A DNA stretch of 64,000 nt, from NCBI RefSeq assembly GCF_963678635.1, contig NC_087069.1, positions 17,892,660 through 17,956,659 of the forward strand. The letters run 5' to 3'. The notes below the pieces were generated by a model. It had not been told where the DNA came from. It searched no databases and saw only the letters and a list, made by a program, of their open reading frames with translations. Below, one piece after another: positions 21,401 to 30,213 of this stretch. Position 1 is the stretch's first letter; the number at the start of each line of letters is the position of its first letter. The position numbers and the translations under genes were made by a program. The DNA is from Symsagittifera roscoffensis (taxonomy: Eukaryota; Xenacoelomorpha; Acoela; Convolutidae).

Positions 21401-23298
21401 ACGCTGCATTGCCAGAACCCCTTCAGTTTGTGTACACAATGGTCACAAGGATAGCAGAGGGGAGGTTCAACGTGATAATTCCTGCCCCGAACAGAGTAGT
21501 AGACCCAGACAATTATTACCCGTCCCGATCTGAGCTTCCCGCCGTTTGGGCTGACATTTCCAATGCCATACAGGGGCTCAGAGATTGTAGCACAACTCGG
21601 TTGGTGCTAGATGAGGTTCTGGGGTTGGAGCTGTCCAACTTTGCCAGATTGCTGAAGCTAAGACCAGGGGTGGATGACGATCATCTGTTAGTACAACAGG
21701 TGGCTGATGATCTCTGGTTCAGACAGATGGATCATGCCGAGAATGAGCAGGGCAGGACAGTCAGGAAGAACTTGACATCAGCGGAAGAAGATCTCATGGC
21801 AATGGCTTTGCGCACGAAGCCGCATAATAACGTATGGTCGTATTTGTCACCAAGGCTGTGCACCTTGGGTGAGGACGCGTTCGAGCATGCGCCGGCTGTG
21901 ATAAAAGAGATACACGTGTATCTGAAAAACTTGTTTGATGCCCGGAAGTTAGCTGGGGGCATGATGTTGAAATTGATGCAGGACGTAAACACGATGTCGC
22001 TGGACAAGTTCCAACGTGACGTGCTAGCCACGAGGGCACAGTACGAACGATCGGATGCTATCTTGGGTGGAATGGGGGTGGGATGGACGCCATCCTTCCT
22101 GTCGACGTGCTATCCTAGGGCATCCCGGAACTTGATCGCGAGTTTTGTCAAGGACATCAGGAAGTTGTCGATTGGCCTGGTATTGGCCTTATACGTGACA
22201 TTTGGTTATGAAAATTTCGTGAAGGGGCCGGCGAATCTCTTCACCCAAGCGTTGGCAGATTTGAGATTGGATGGACTCCTGACTCTGATTGCCATGACCT
22301 ACGGTCGACTGGGTGATTTGCTTGTGCTGTTGCGTTACCCTGAACAACTACAGGGACCGAGTCGTGAGTTCAATGCACAGTTGGAAACCGCCTCGCTCAA
22401 GAAGATGAAAGACTGGAGGACTCTCCTGCTCCAATATCTCTTGCAACAAAACAGGAGCGTCACGGGAGAAGATAAGGTGGCGACGGATGCGAGTGAGTGC
22501 AAGCAATATTGTGGCATGCCCTTGCTGACAGGTTTGGCTGTCATGATGCGGATCGATCCGTTGGCTCTGATTCACGGACTGCGGGAATTCGTCAAGGTGG
22601 TGTATGGACCGGTGATGTCTTTCGCGTTCCCGGACGTGCAAGTCAAGGCATACAGGAATTCTGTGTTGTATGTCAACCTGGTCTCAGTCGTGGACTGTTC
22701 CGTGCTGAACTGGGTAGAGCAGAGGGAGTTGAGAGGGCTGGCCAGTGACGATAGGCTGTTCGGAAGAATAGCGGAGCCAGGTTGGGTGTTGGTGGATTTC
22801 AACAACCACTTCAAGTGCCGAATGGGCCGTGAGGAATTTTCTCACATCCAGTTTAACCCGAAGCTTTGGAATTTAAGACCAGTAGTGAAGGATACAGGAG
22901 CGGCTATGGGAGTGCCACTCTTACCAGAGGCCTATGCACACGCTAAAGAGAACCAGCAAGCGTGGCTTTCTGGGTCCAGGCCGCTGCCGGACCAATGCCC
23001 TCGATATCCACCGATAAGGAGGATGTTGTTGGGAGTCACATCTCCCATCATTGCCCCTCGCATCGGAGCAGCTCGCGACGCAGAGAAGAGAATGTTGAAG
23101 TGGAGTGAAGGGTTGGAGCCGCGCTTCATTGGCTGGAATGTTGCAGCCGCGCACACGTTTGACTTCTCATTTCCTGATGCTTGGAGTAGGAGAAAGATCA
23201 AGGCGCTACCTTCCAGGAGACCAGAGGTCTCGGCCGAAATGTGGAACGAAGTGTATTCTCCCACAGATGATTTGTCAAGACTGAAAGGGTCGGGATAA
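18445..23298 (+). CDS. ORF2 of the giant element: SGNH/GDSL-like protein (1617 aa)
   Basis: This is the longest intact frame in the window. Residues 1-150 are basic and Pro-rich; 155-215 form a probable coiled coil. Residues ~390-570 resemble an SGNH hydrolase: PGSRHLISL (candidate Ser 398), FGGASVSQV (block II Gly), LVIMLGTNDVSR (GTND at 450-453) and DGIHFN (Asp546, His549). Such esterases act on acyl esters or sugars. A second similar fold at ~870-1020 has VIVVAGSNDHL (GSND at 924-927) but no DxxH. The final ~600 residues, including a hydrophobic stretch LSIGLVLALYVTFGYENF, are not recognised. No signal peptide, furin site or env-like fusion region is evident. The frame ends in TAA at 23296 but stays open afterwards. 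It occupies the position where env lies in errantiviruses. Confidence 0.72.
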   Translation: MGDTNELMEFLSASLGATLHEIYQRLIDCDFTRKDPGLAMFVVALLNALGREGRGNRPTEVVLMLAFGESGTAERGRNRLMRWRRGEMSGHDLAREPGLGEQRDHRLGEIPLPVQPAQPLIGAKRPRDGPGPSHSVDSPTAAPPSKRVRVSEIEIQTSETIETLEKKERDQSELCAKLQEYRAIARERDEWKKKYEDLQVAYKEDEIKHLKELYMAKVSQVSPEVLASMKSSEGSSDTRPGTTTQELCASRGSEVLDLRASRGPEAPQQTRPSASSQRITIRDPSDTYLAPQFQESFNQVARATMDEINRTTGRTLGRIVPSQRRDQSSNSSERAPHTVVPSGTAHGRTYQKSRVVDIRKNLMTRHQFTQVAAEHTRACLNDMSWNPATSDQVIPPGSRHLISLVRDLNEIFVYGQTTTLSFGGASVSQVIKMMEFQSEDHLDTLVIMLGTNDVSRAPVTPESKWEPLLVCLLNELKEKYRPMFVVMCTIPQNPLVGTTVADFMNGNVTRWNEMIRNLVRNNPSELRLLDLENTLRMIDHIALTRDGIHFNTQRGRHWMNDVLQTQLREVEQESRATSSLARTSSTTGGSRIMASVPESLINRLGPLAMETAVAAPTAPSSNVRERLGTAPPPRTQPLESRLGRSVVQNRNYSLTVSRRNDPPATANPASAAGPSTSAVPAEGVEPGSLLLWNRSDPSHWGQYKTDMSTKLNMNTLKCREDAMRMIGGESPTVSRLYRIPGVDWLLAEQEQFSSTTTLRYADLNGLPQDNTFGPLNTRSLTDVRQRARELTPPARKGKFQAENKPNNKHHKMYRQFAKPPGQTPGDYSRDYPRTTTVDGDDRRYAKLEAPMGDGLFAAYDPLEMKAAKYLIVASSDYLYTPRSLFWPDVIFLTAPKLDWGQAIGIMISVRRVVSMEPQVIVVAGSNDHLQSRGLLSRLTDGSIPSNEVIGEAIMTLLSAMAEVEAAAKQSFTQNVVKVVFVLSPGYAALPEPLQFVYTMVTRIAEGRFNVIIPAPNRVVDPDNYYPSRSELPAVWADISNAIQGLRDCSTTRLVLDEVLGLELSNFARLLKLRPGVDDDHLLVQQVADDLWFRQMDHAENEQGRTVRKNLTSAEEDLMAMALRTKPHNNVWSYLSPRLCTLGEDAFEHAPAVIKEIHVYLKNLFDARKLAGGMMLKLMQDVNTMSLDKFQRDVLATRAQYERSDAILGGMGVGWTPSFLSTCYPRASRNLIASFVKDIRKLSIGLVLALYVTFGYENFVKGPANLFTQALADLRLDGLLTLIAMTYGRLGDLLVLLRYPEQLQGPSREFNAQLETASLKKMKDWRTLLLQYLLQQNRSVTGEDKVATDASECKQYCGMPLLTGLAVMMRIDPLALIHGLREFVKVVYGPVMSFAFPDVQVKAYRNSVLYVNLVSVVDCSVLNWVEQRELRGLASDDRLFGRIAEPGWVLVDFNNHFKCRMGREEFSHIQFNPKLWNLRPVVKDTGAAMGVPLLPEAYAHAKENQQAWLSGSRPLPDQCPRYPPIRRMLLGVTSPIIAPRIGAARDAEKRMLKWSEGLEPRFIGWNVAAAHTFDFSFPDAWSRRKIKALPSRRPEVSAEMWNEVYSPTDDLSRLKGSG

Positions 23299-24036
23299 GT
23301 GAAAGTAGTGATGCTGGAAGTGGCAAAGGAGAGCAGAGGAGGCTCATACATAACGATACAGGATCTGGCACCACATGGCGAAGAGTCCGTAGAATTCCTG
23401 GTGAATGATGAATTGTTTTATCACGCAGGAGACATGACCGTACCGGCTCGGCCGGACTCGGGCATAGACTCACGACAAGGACCTTCAGGACTCAGGCCGA
23501 AACCTGATGCAGGTGATGATGAATTGATGAATCAGGACGATGACGACGACGACATCGAGGGAAAGACGGGAAAACCGGGTGAGACAGATCTGGGAGCGTT
23601 AGAGAGAGACTTGCTAGAATACCGGTTTAGTGAAGACGACGATGGGGAAGTCGATGGGAGTCTATTGCTAATGACGCCATCGTCTTTCATGTCCCCTACA
23701 AAGGAGGCGTCGGCCGACTTATCCCCGATGGACCCAATAAGCCAGGCGAGAGAATGCCGAAGCAGGGATCCGCAGAGATTGCTCCATGAGTCGCCGAGGA
23801 GGAGAAAAATCGAAGAATCAATGAGGGTATCCTTCCTGAGCACGCTGCCGGAAGAGGAATGGGAGAGATATCAAGGTGAGTTAGAAGGCAAGACAGGGGC
23901 AACCTGGAGCCGAGTGAGTTTCATGGAAAGATCATGGGACGTGATAAGGCGATATGGGACGCAGTCCATAATGAAGGTGGGATTGAACCAACCCATCATG
24001 CGTGAGGTTGGCCAGAATATCGGAGAGGTCATATGA
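23299..24036 (+). pseudogene. ORF2 continuation after in-frame TAA
   Basis: The ORF2 frame continues beyond the TAA for 245 codons: EVAKESRGGSYITIQDLAPH, an Asp-rich tract (about residues 75-85, near 23535-23560), acidic and Ser-rich linker, RRRKIEESMRVSFLSTLPEE and WSRVSFMERSWDVIRRYGTQ. No known family. Either the TAA is a lesion and this is the C-terminus of ORF2, or it is a separate small frame. The first ATG after the TAA is only a few codons in (23311). Confidence 0.55.
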
Positions 24037-24610
24037 TTTGTTGGAAAAGATCTTTCGGGCAGTCCCGAAGAGATCTGAAGGCGAGTTGCAAGACGTAGTG
24101 GGTGAAGAGTTTCTGAGATTAAACGAAGGCAATGTGAGTGAGTTCCAGAAGCAGAAAGCGAGTGGAGCGTTACCCACTGAATTCCCCACCATAGAAGAGA
24201 AAGACGACTTACACAGAATTCTGATGGAGGTGGAACCGTTGCTGGGAGCCTCAGGGTATCGGACCCGAAGGAACATAGTGAGAACCCATGGGGAGTATCC
24301 TTGCCACTGCCTGGCGCAGACGTTGTGGTACCCCAAACGCGGGAATCTGATGCTAGTATGGGACGTGGAGGAGTTATACTCTACGGGGTTGCCCGATCAG
24401 AATCAACTGGTGTCAATCGTGGTGGTTAGTGCCATGCTGGCAGTGAGATGGCTGGAGGCTAACGCGGACACAAGTGAACAGGAGACGGCCGTGCCGACTC
24501 CTGAGCAGCTGAGCAACGTGAAGATGAGTCGTGAATTGGATCTTTTCAGAACCACCTGCAAAGTTCTGAGAATACCTAAAGCCATTGAAAGAATATGGTC
24601 AAGGCAGTGA
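24002..24610 (+). pseudogene. ORF2 3' segment, frame-shifted
   Basis: Coding-like sequence moves to the next frame near 24030 (SYDLLEKIFRAVPKRSEGEL, VVGEEFLRLNEGNVSEFQKQ, RTRRNIVRTHGEYPCHCLAQ, VSAMLAVRWLEANADTSEQE). The overlap with the previous frame is about 35 bases, compatible with one indel. The frame ends with TGA at 24608, and a better continuation (MVKAVIDALVPYSDDIMNV) is in another frame from 24595. No recognised domain. Confidence 0.5.
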
Positions 24611-25051
24611 TTGATGCCTTGGTTCCGTACAGTGATGACATCATGAATGTATGAACGCGCGAAGCGTCACATGTCGAGGAACACGGAAGTCTATCAATCT
24701 TTCCAGCTAGATATAGGACCAGGAGCCTATAAGAGAGCATTCCTGACGCACAGAAACGCGGTCACCACGGCGGTGAAGCGGGTAGCTGGAGCGCCTTGTG
24801 TAACTGAAGATGAGAAGAAAGAGGTCTTAAGAGCTGACCTAGAACGAAATGTGAGCCTATGTCTTCACAACAGCTTTTGCAGGAACCGGGAGCAAAAGGT
24901 TAATGTTGACTTGCTACCTTGTGGCAAACCGAGGCTGTTGGAACAGGAGAGTTGGGGCAGGGCCCGCAATTCCATGGACATGCTGGAGAAAGTCGTAGAA
25001 GACAGCGAAGCTGATGATCAGGATGGAGAAGCGATGGAGCGAAGATTATGA
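24595..25051 (+). pseudogene. ORF2 terminal segment
   Basis: A short stretch (MVKAVIDALVPYSDDIMNV, 24595-24651) ends in TGA. The following coding-like sequence (YERAKRHMSRNTEVYQSFQL, GPGAYKRAFLTHRNAVTTAV, VLRADLERNVSLCLHNSFCR) is in a different frame until TGA at 25049. Two compensating indels would join it to the upstream frame. The tail (MDMLEKVVEDSEADDQDGEA) is acidic. Confidence 0.45.
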
Positions 25052-25819
25052 ACGAAGAGAACAAGTGAAGACGAGCAAAGAAGGGAAGAGAAGGAGAAAA
25101 AAACTTGTTTGTCTTTGTGTGTAAAAACTTGAACCAATCAACCAAGTTTTGATTATTGAACTTGTTAAATTTTTTGTTTTGATCTAGTTTGGTCAGACCA
25201 AACTACAGTGTTGCAATTGCTAAAATTGTTGAAATTGTTGATTTTAGTTACGACTATTTATGTATGTATATATAGAACATAGGTGAGTATATTTACCTAT
25301 TTAAACACGATTGAAGTTTTTAACCTGTGTAAGACACAATTTCACTGTGTGGCGACATGGTAAGTTTGAGTAAACTCGCTCGAGAAGGGTGGGTAACTCA
25401 ATAACTTTCCTAGCCACAGAGTTTCTTAGTTTTAATATTGAAAGGACTGCATAAATAACTGATTATACTTGGTGAGTGACGTTAAGGTAATTTTAACGGG
25501 TGCGTGGCCGTGCCACGTCCCAACTTTTTAATCACAAAGAGCGAAAAGAAATTTTATGGCAAGACGACGTAAGTAGTCAGAAAAGAAATTTTATCTAGGA
25601 CACTCCTCATGGTGCAAATTTTGTGAAAATGAAAATGTGAAAGGCAGTGAGATGTAGTACGATGCCATTTGTGAACACGTAGTGAGTTGAGGTGGAGTAG
25701 ATAAATTTCAATTTCTTATGCGATTTGTAAGATTGATTACAGAAAACTGGAACACTACTTGACGATAACCCGGTGTTATGCGATCAATGGGGACATTGAT
25801 GGGGATTCTCCGGGGAGTA
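25052..25819 (+). other. 3' untranslated region of the giant element
   Basis: Noncoding and AT-rich, with a hairpin CGTGGC-CGT-GCCACG near 25503-25517. Directly before the 3' LTR the sequence GATGGGGATTCTCCGGGGAGTA contains a broken purine run that may be the polypurine tract. Confidence 0.6.
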
Positions 25820-26701
25820 TGTGCCATTCTGCCAGATGACACAGCGCAACCTTCCGGCGACACGAGAAAAAACGAATAAAGGCCTTATTAACGAAAAAGT
25901 ATTGCGAAGGAGGGTAGGAATATTCTGGAATTTTTATTTTCAAAATTTCGATTGAAAAGTGAATATTTCTGAGAAAAACAAAAAGACGGCCATTTTGACG
26001 AAAAACGACGAAAAATCAGAACAACGCCAAATATTGTGAAAAACGGTCGCACAAGAGACGGAAAATACGAAGCCTTTTATCGTGGTAACAACGCACGATA
26101 AGACCCTTTTCAGCGAATATTGGTGGAGAAGGAAGCTTCAGTGGGGAAGGAATATTCCACGGAACCCTCCCGTGCCACGAATTGGAAGAGATAAGAGCGT
26201 TATCTCAGGAAGATCACGGGAGCGGAGGCTTGGTCCCCCAGAGACTGTTTTATGTGAAGGGACTGTATAAAAATTACTGTATAGCTACTTGGATGTCGTG
26301 AAACTTTAAATTAACACCGGTATAGTTTGATATTTTAGAATATGAGTAGCTAGAAAGAGGAAAGGGTCAATCCATCTCCAATGGATTTAACATAGAGCTG
26401 TCACACAAAAACATGTTAAAATAGGTTGTTCGAGCCGTGTTTTAATGGCTATCACGTAGTCTGAGGATCCGAGACTCAGCTATGTGGTTGTGTTCTCATG
26501 TAAACGAAAGCTGATCAAAAGTCGTTTGACTGATGGCCTAAAAATAGGAACTTTTTACTTAGCCCTAAACAGACCAGAAAATCAACTGGCAAGGTCGAGA
26601 CGGTGAAAAACTAGTAGGATTAAGGTAACTGACGCCTGCCAGTCGTTAATAGGTACTTTTTCTACGCTCCGTCGCTGTGTAGTATTTGGGCGAATGTTAC
26701 A
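25820..26701 (+). repeat. 3' LTR, uninterrupted (882 bp)
   Basis: It starts TGTGCCATTC and ends GAATGTTACA. It matches 2149-2539 plus 4865-5355 with only scattered substitutions (for example CCTCTTATCG against CCTTTTATCG). It lacks the 2.3 kb RT insert and so shows the pre-insertion state of that site at 26202-26211. Confidence 0.92.
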
Positions 26702-27304
26702 CCGTTTTTCGGAGACGCTTGGAGAAAACGTCACTTTTGTTGCCCCTATATTGCAGAACAAAGGGTATCAGTTTCTTGGTCGCTTTTTCTGTTGTCTTTG
26801 TATTTGTGTCTTGTTTCATGTGCTTCTCAATGATCTTGTTGAGAGTCTCACGGATGATGGGTTCGTAAAAGTGAGGTGGGTATTGGTTTTTCTCCAGCAT
26901 ACATCCAAACTCAGTTATGCTTTCCGTGAAAGCATGCCAGTTGGAAGAGGCATTAAGCACACGCTGCACAGTTCCTTGCACAATGTTCTTCTTGTATCTC
27001 ATCGGTGCAAGGGCTCTACAAGAGAAACAAATCCTGTATCAGTTGGTTTTCTCTACCAGGTCGTGCCAACATCAGCGCCGGTCTGTCTCACTCCCAGACT
27101 TCCATTTTCCTGACGTTCAATAGTGAACTCTAGGTTTTGATGAAGTTTATTAACTTTTACGCCGCACTTGCAACAAGAGTTGTCAGATTTTTTCGGTGGT
27201 TCCGGCATCTCTGATGACAGAGCTGGTTCGAACGTTTTCATCCAGACGTTTGCAAGAATGACGGCCATGGCAGCACCCATTGCTACACCGTCTCTCTCGA
27301 TATA
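26702..27304 (-). pseudogene. Penelope-like element, RT part
   Basis: Minus strand, reading from 27304: YIERDGVAMGAAMAVILANV (RT motif B region of Penelope-like RTs), a Cys-containing insertion (NSCCKCGVKVN), then SSNWHAFTESITEFGCMLEK, KNQYPPHFYEPIIRETLNKI and VLQYRGNKSDVFSKRLRKT. These are the thumb and linker features of the family. It stops exactly at the giant LTR element; the continuation is at 2148 and below. The 5' part, including the catalytic motif A region, is absent. Several stops and frame changes (26990-27070) make it non-functional. Confidence 0.82.
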
Positions 27305-28873
27305 CTTGCAAACACGACAAACATGCGTTCACCCACTTTTCGCAGACCTTTCTCAATCCTGGCCCATCAAACCTGTGTAGTATTCTTTGCTGTACCTTGT
27401 CTATCCCCTGATTTACCATTGTTCGTGCGATCTGAACAACACTTCCATCTGGTATAGTTGTAGTAATATGATGAGATTATGCTTGTGTAATATCTTTTCC
27501 TCATCTTTCCTCTTGCAGGCTACCACACCATCAGCTGTGTGATAGAGTAAGTCCCTTCTCTCCTAATAGAACTGGCTCAAGATCTTGTAACTGTCCTCTT
27601 ACAGATCTCCTTTCTCCTTGTCCCCTGTCCGGATCCTTTTGGAGAGATTGCTTGTCTTTCTTCTGGAATCGTATCAGATCCGATAGTCTCTATCTCGCTT
27701 TGACTTGTTCCTTCAATACCATCAATTGACCATTCAGTTCCCCGGGACTGCGGATGTCGTCTTTTAGTTTAACGCAAACTATCCTCCTCAAGACCTCTCT
27801 TACATCATCAGGTTCCAGATTCGTCCTGACGTTTGAGTTGATCGTTAGCTCCCTGAATGATTATCTTGACACCGCTACTTTCTCAAGCTCTTCTCCTCAG
27901 TACTCATCCTGTTGCTCTAGGTTGTATGTTCGTGCGGAAGAATCGGCGTGTAGTTCTCTGTCGTGGTGCCTCATTTTCTCCTCTGCTAACATCATGCAAA
28001 GACTGTCTTGGTCATCGCCACTCTTCTCTGAGTCATCCTCCCATTCATCCGATTCCCCGGATAAATATCTTCCTCACTTACCCTTTCTGATTTCGACCAC
28101 TCCCGGGACTCTTGATCTGGTCCTAGGTGTTCGGCTCCCCTCTTAAAAGTCACTTTCTTCTTCCGAAGCGTAGTCTGTCTTAGTATATCCTCTGGGATCT
28201 TCTCGATCAATGTCCGCACAACTTCTTTGATGTCAGGTTGCCTTATAGTTGAGTCCTCGCCTTGAGCCGCTTTCCCTCTTTTCAATATGGTGACTTCCAG
28301 TTTGTCTTTATCGTTGTTCCGGGCTACCGGTTTATCGTCTGCTAGCTTCACGAGTAGCCTCCTCAGTTCCTCTCCTATCGTCAACCTTCCTTTTTCCACT
28401 TCATCGAGGTCATAGTCTTCCGCTTTCAGTGTTTCCCGTACTATCTTCGACTTGAGCATCATTTCCATTGGCATCCCTGTTTTTCTCTTGGGAATTTTTT
28501 TCGTCTCATGTTCTGCTTGTAGCTTGGGATGGTCCTCTATTGGTTTCCCTGACTTGTCAAGCCACCTCGCGAGTGGAAGACTGTCGTACGTCTCCTTGTC
28601 CATAAACGAGAATCCATCTTTGATCTCCGTCCTGTTGGCCTCCCTTTGCTCCTGTCTCTCGTAAAACTCCGTCTTTTTGCTCAAGTTGTCGGCGTTCTGA
28701 TGTTTGTCCCTTTTCCTGTGCTCGATAATCATGTCGTAACCATCCAGGCGCACTTTCCATCTCCCGATGTAGCTCTGGTCCATTGAGTACGTTTTTAACC
28801 AACTGGGTGCTCTGTTGTCGACTCGTAGCTTGAATGGCTCGCTGCCCAGGTATGATCTATATTTTTTATACAA
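27305..28873 (-). pseudogene. decayed gypsy relative: RNase H end, spacer, integrase zinc finger
   Basis: Minus strand. YRSYLGSEPFKLRVDNRAPS, SYIGRWKVRLDGYDMIIEHR, NADNLSKKTEFYER and DGFSFMDKETYDSLPLARWL match the giant element at about 80% of residues over this stretch. A spacer follows that is about 320 bp shorter than in the giant element and has many stops. NQGIDKVQQRILHRFDGPGL with CEKWVNACLSC (27310-27419) is the integrase HHCC region. Coding similarity ends at about 27304, where Penelope-like sequence begins within a few bases. Confidence 0.8.
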
Positions 28874-30013
28874 AGGTCACTATCGCAAACATTTCCGCCT
28901 TGGGTGCTCCGTATCACTCAAGACTTTGCTCCCGTAAGCTATCGCTCTCAAGACTGTTTTTCCGTTCCATTCCTGTTCGTGGTGGAGTATCCCAGAGATC
29001 GCTACCACCGATGCATCCGTGTCCAGCCCGTACATTCCCTTTTCCGTGGGCATCCCCAGCACTGGTGCTTCGCACAACTCCTATTTTTTCTTTGGAATGA
29101 TTATTTCGCTGCGTTGTTCCACGTGAACTTCTTACCCTTTTGCCTCATGAGTCGTTGCATTGGATATACCTTGTCTGCATAGCCCTTGATGAACTCCCTG
29201 TAGTAGTTTGCGAAACCTTAGAAGCTCATCAACTGGTGTTCTGCTTTTGACGATTTCCAAGTCAGTACTGCCTCCGCTGCATCCGGGTTTGGTCTAATTC
29301 CATGTTTGTCTACCATTCTTCCCAGGTATTTTATCTAGTCCTTGAGATTTTCACACTTCGATGGCTTGCACTTCAGCCCCGCTATCTTCATACAAGCAAG
29401 CACCTCGTCCATTCGTACAATGTGGTATTCCAGTGTGGGTGTTGCGATCATCACGTCATCTACATAGCACATTACTAATTGCCATATTTCTTCGTTACGC
29501 TCGTCAGCGCTTGTGCCATTAGTCGTTGGAAGGTGGCTGTCGCATTGCAGAGGCCAAAAGGCATCCTCTTCTATTTAAACAACCCCAGTTCGCATGCAAA
29601 ACCTGTCTTGTCTCTGTCTTGCTTCCTCAGTGGTACCTGCCAAAAAGCCGACCCTAGATCAAGAGTTCTGAAAAATTTTGAGAGATTTTCATCTATCCTA
29701 GGTATGGGATAGGCATCCTTCACAATGACGGAGTTCAGATATCGAAAGTCACAACAAAATCTAAGTTGGTCTCCTTTCTTTTTAGCCATCACTACTCCAC
29801 ACGCCCATGGGGATTTGGATAGTTCTATCATGTCATACTCTAGTACGGTCTCTATCTCTTTTCTACAAGCACCCGATTTGTTTGGGGTCATACGCCTCGC
29901 CCCCTCTCTATGCGGCACCGCCGATTCTTCTAACTCTATTTCATGTTCATCAAAGTTGCAGCATCCAATGTCTGCCTTATGTCTCGAAAAAACATCCTGA
30001 TTCCTATCTAGAA
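28874..30013 (-). pseudogene. decayed gypsy relative: reverse transcriptase
   Basis: Minus strand, starting at the assembly gap: VPHREGARRMTPNKSGACRK, WACGVVMAKKKGDQLRFCCD, RTLDLGSAFWQVPLRKQDRD, the YVDD catalytic box (about 29462-29475), GFANYYREFIKGYADKVYPM and MYGLDTDASVVAISGILHHE. At least four in-frame stops are present, for example TAG where the giant element has the Trp of QWKRMPFG. It is a separate, older copy of the same lineage. Confidence 0.82.
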
Positions 30014-30213
30014 NNNNNNNNNNNNNNNNNNNNNNNNNNNNNNNNNNNNNNNNNNNNNNNNNNNNNNNNNNNNNNNNNNNNNNNNNNNNNNNNNNNNNNN
30101 NNNNNNNNNNNNNNNNNNNNNNNNNNNNNNNNNNNNNNNNNNNNNNNNNNNNNNNNNNNNNNNNNNNNNNNNNNNNNNNNNNNNNNNNNNNNNNNNNNNN
30201 NNNNNNNNNNNNN
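30014..30213. other. assembly gap (200 N)
   Basis: Exactly 200 unknown bases. A round number suggests a placeholder of unknown true length. The upstream (5') part of the minus-strand gypsy copy is lost here. Confidence 0.98.

Larger units (their letters stand above)
2149..26701 (+). mobile_element. giant Ty3/gypsy-type LTR retrotransposon (about 22 kb without its nested insertion)
   Basis: The same roughly 880 bp sequence, beginning TGTGCCATTC and ending GAATGTTACA (TG...CA), flanks the unit at 2149-5355 (interrupted) and 25820-26701. Between them lie a 3 kb leader, gag, a gypsy-order pol (protease, RT, RNase H, integrase), a macro-like segment and a large second reading frame, all on the plus strand. 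The flanks are two halves of one Penelope-like element, and both carry CCG at the junction (2146-2148 and 26702-26704), a possible 3-bp target duplication. Ordinary gypsy elements are about 5-8 kb. Size and gene content place this among giant LTR elements. Several in-frame stops and frameshifts indicate this copy is probably not autonomous. Confidence 0.88.

Noticed and set aside
18445..23298. ORF2 as a retroviral-type envelope
   Set aside because: No signal peptide, furin site, fusion-peptide-like stretch or clear C-terminal membrane anchor; SGNH-like motifs fit better.
23532..23843. Ser-rich minus-strand frame ending in poly-Ser
   Set aside because: It is the antisense shadow of the Asp-rich tract of ORF2.
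8433..24036. Reassigned stop codons (TAA/TAG as sense) in the host genome
   Set aside because: Nicotinamidase and gene A/B exons give no support, the terminal exon of gene A ends in TGA (uninformative), and the mag-like and Penelope-like copies also have ordinary decay. Mutation in a transposon copy is simpler.
26686..27113. Plus-strand open frames at 26.7-27.1 kb
   Set aside because: They are antisense to the Penelope-like RT, whose minus-strand reading has clear family motifs.
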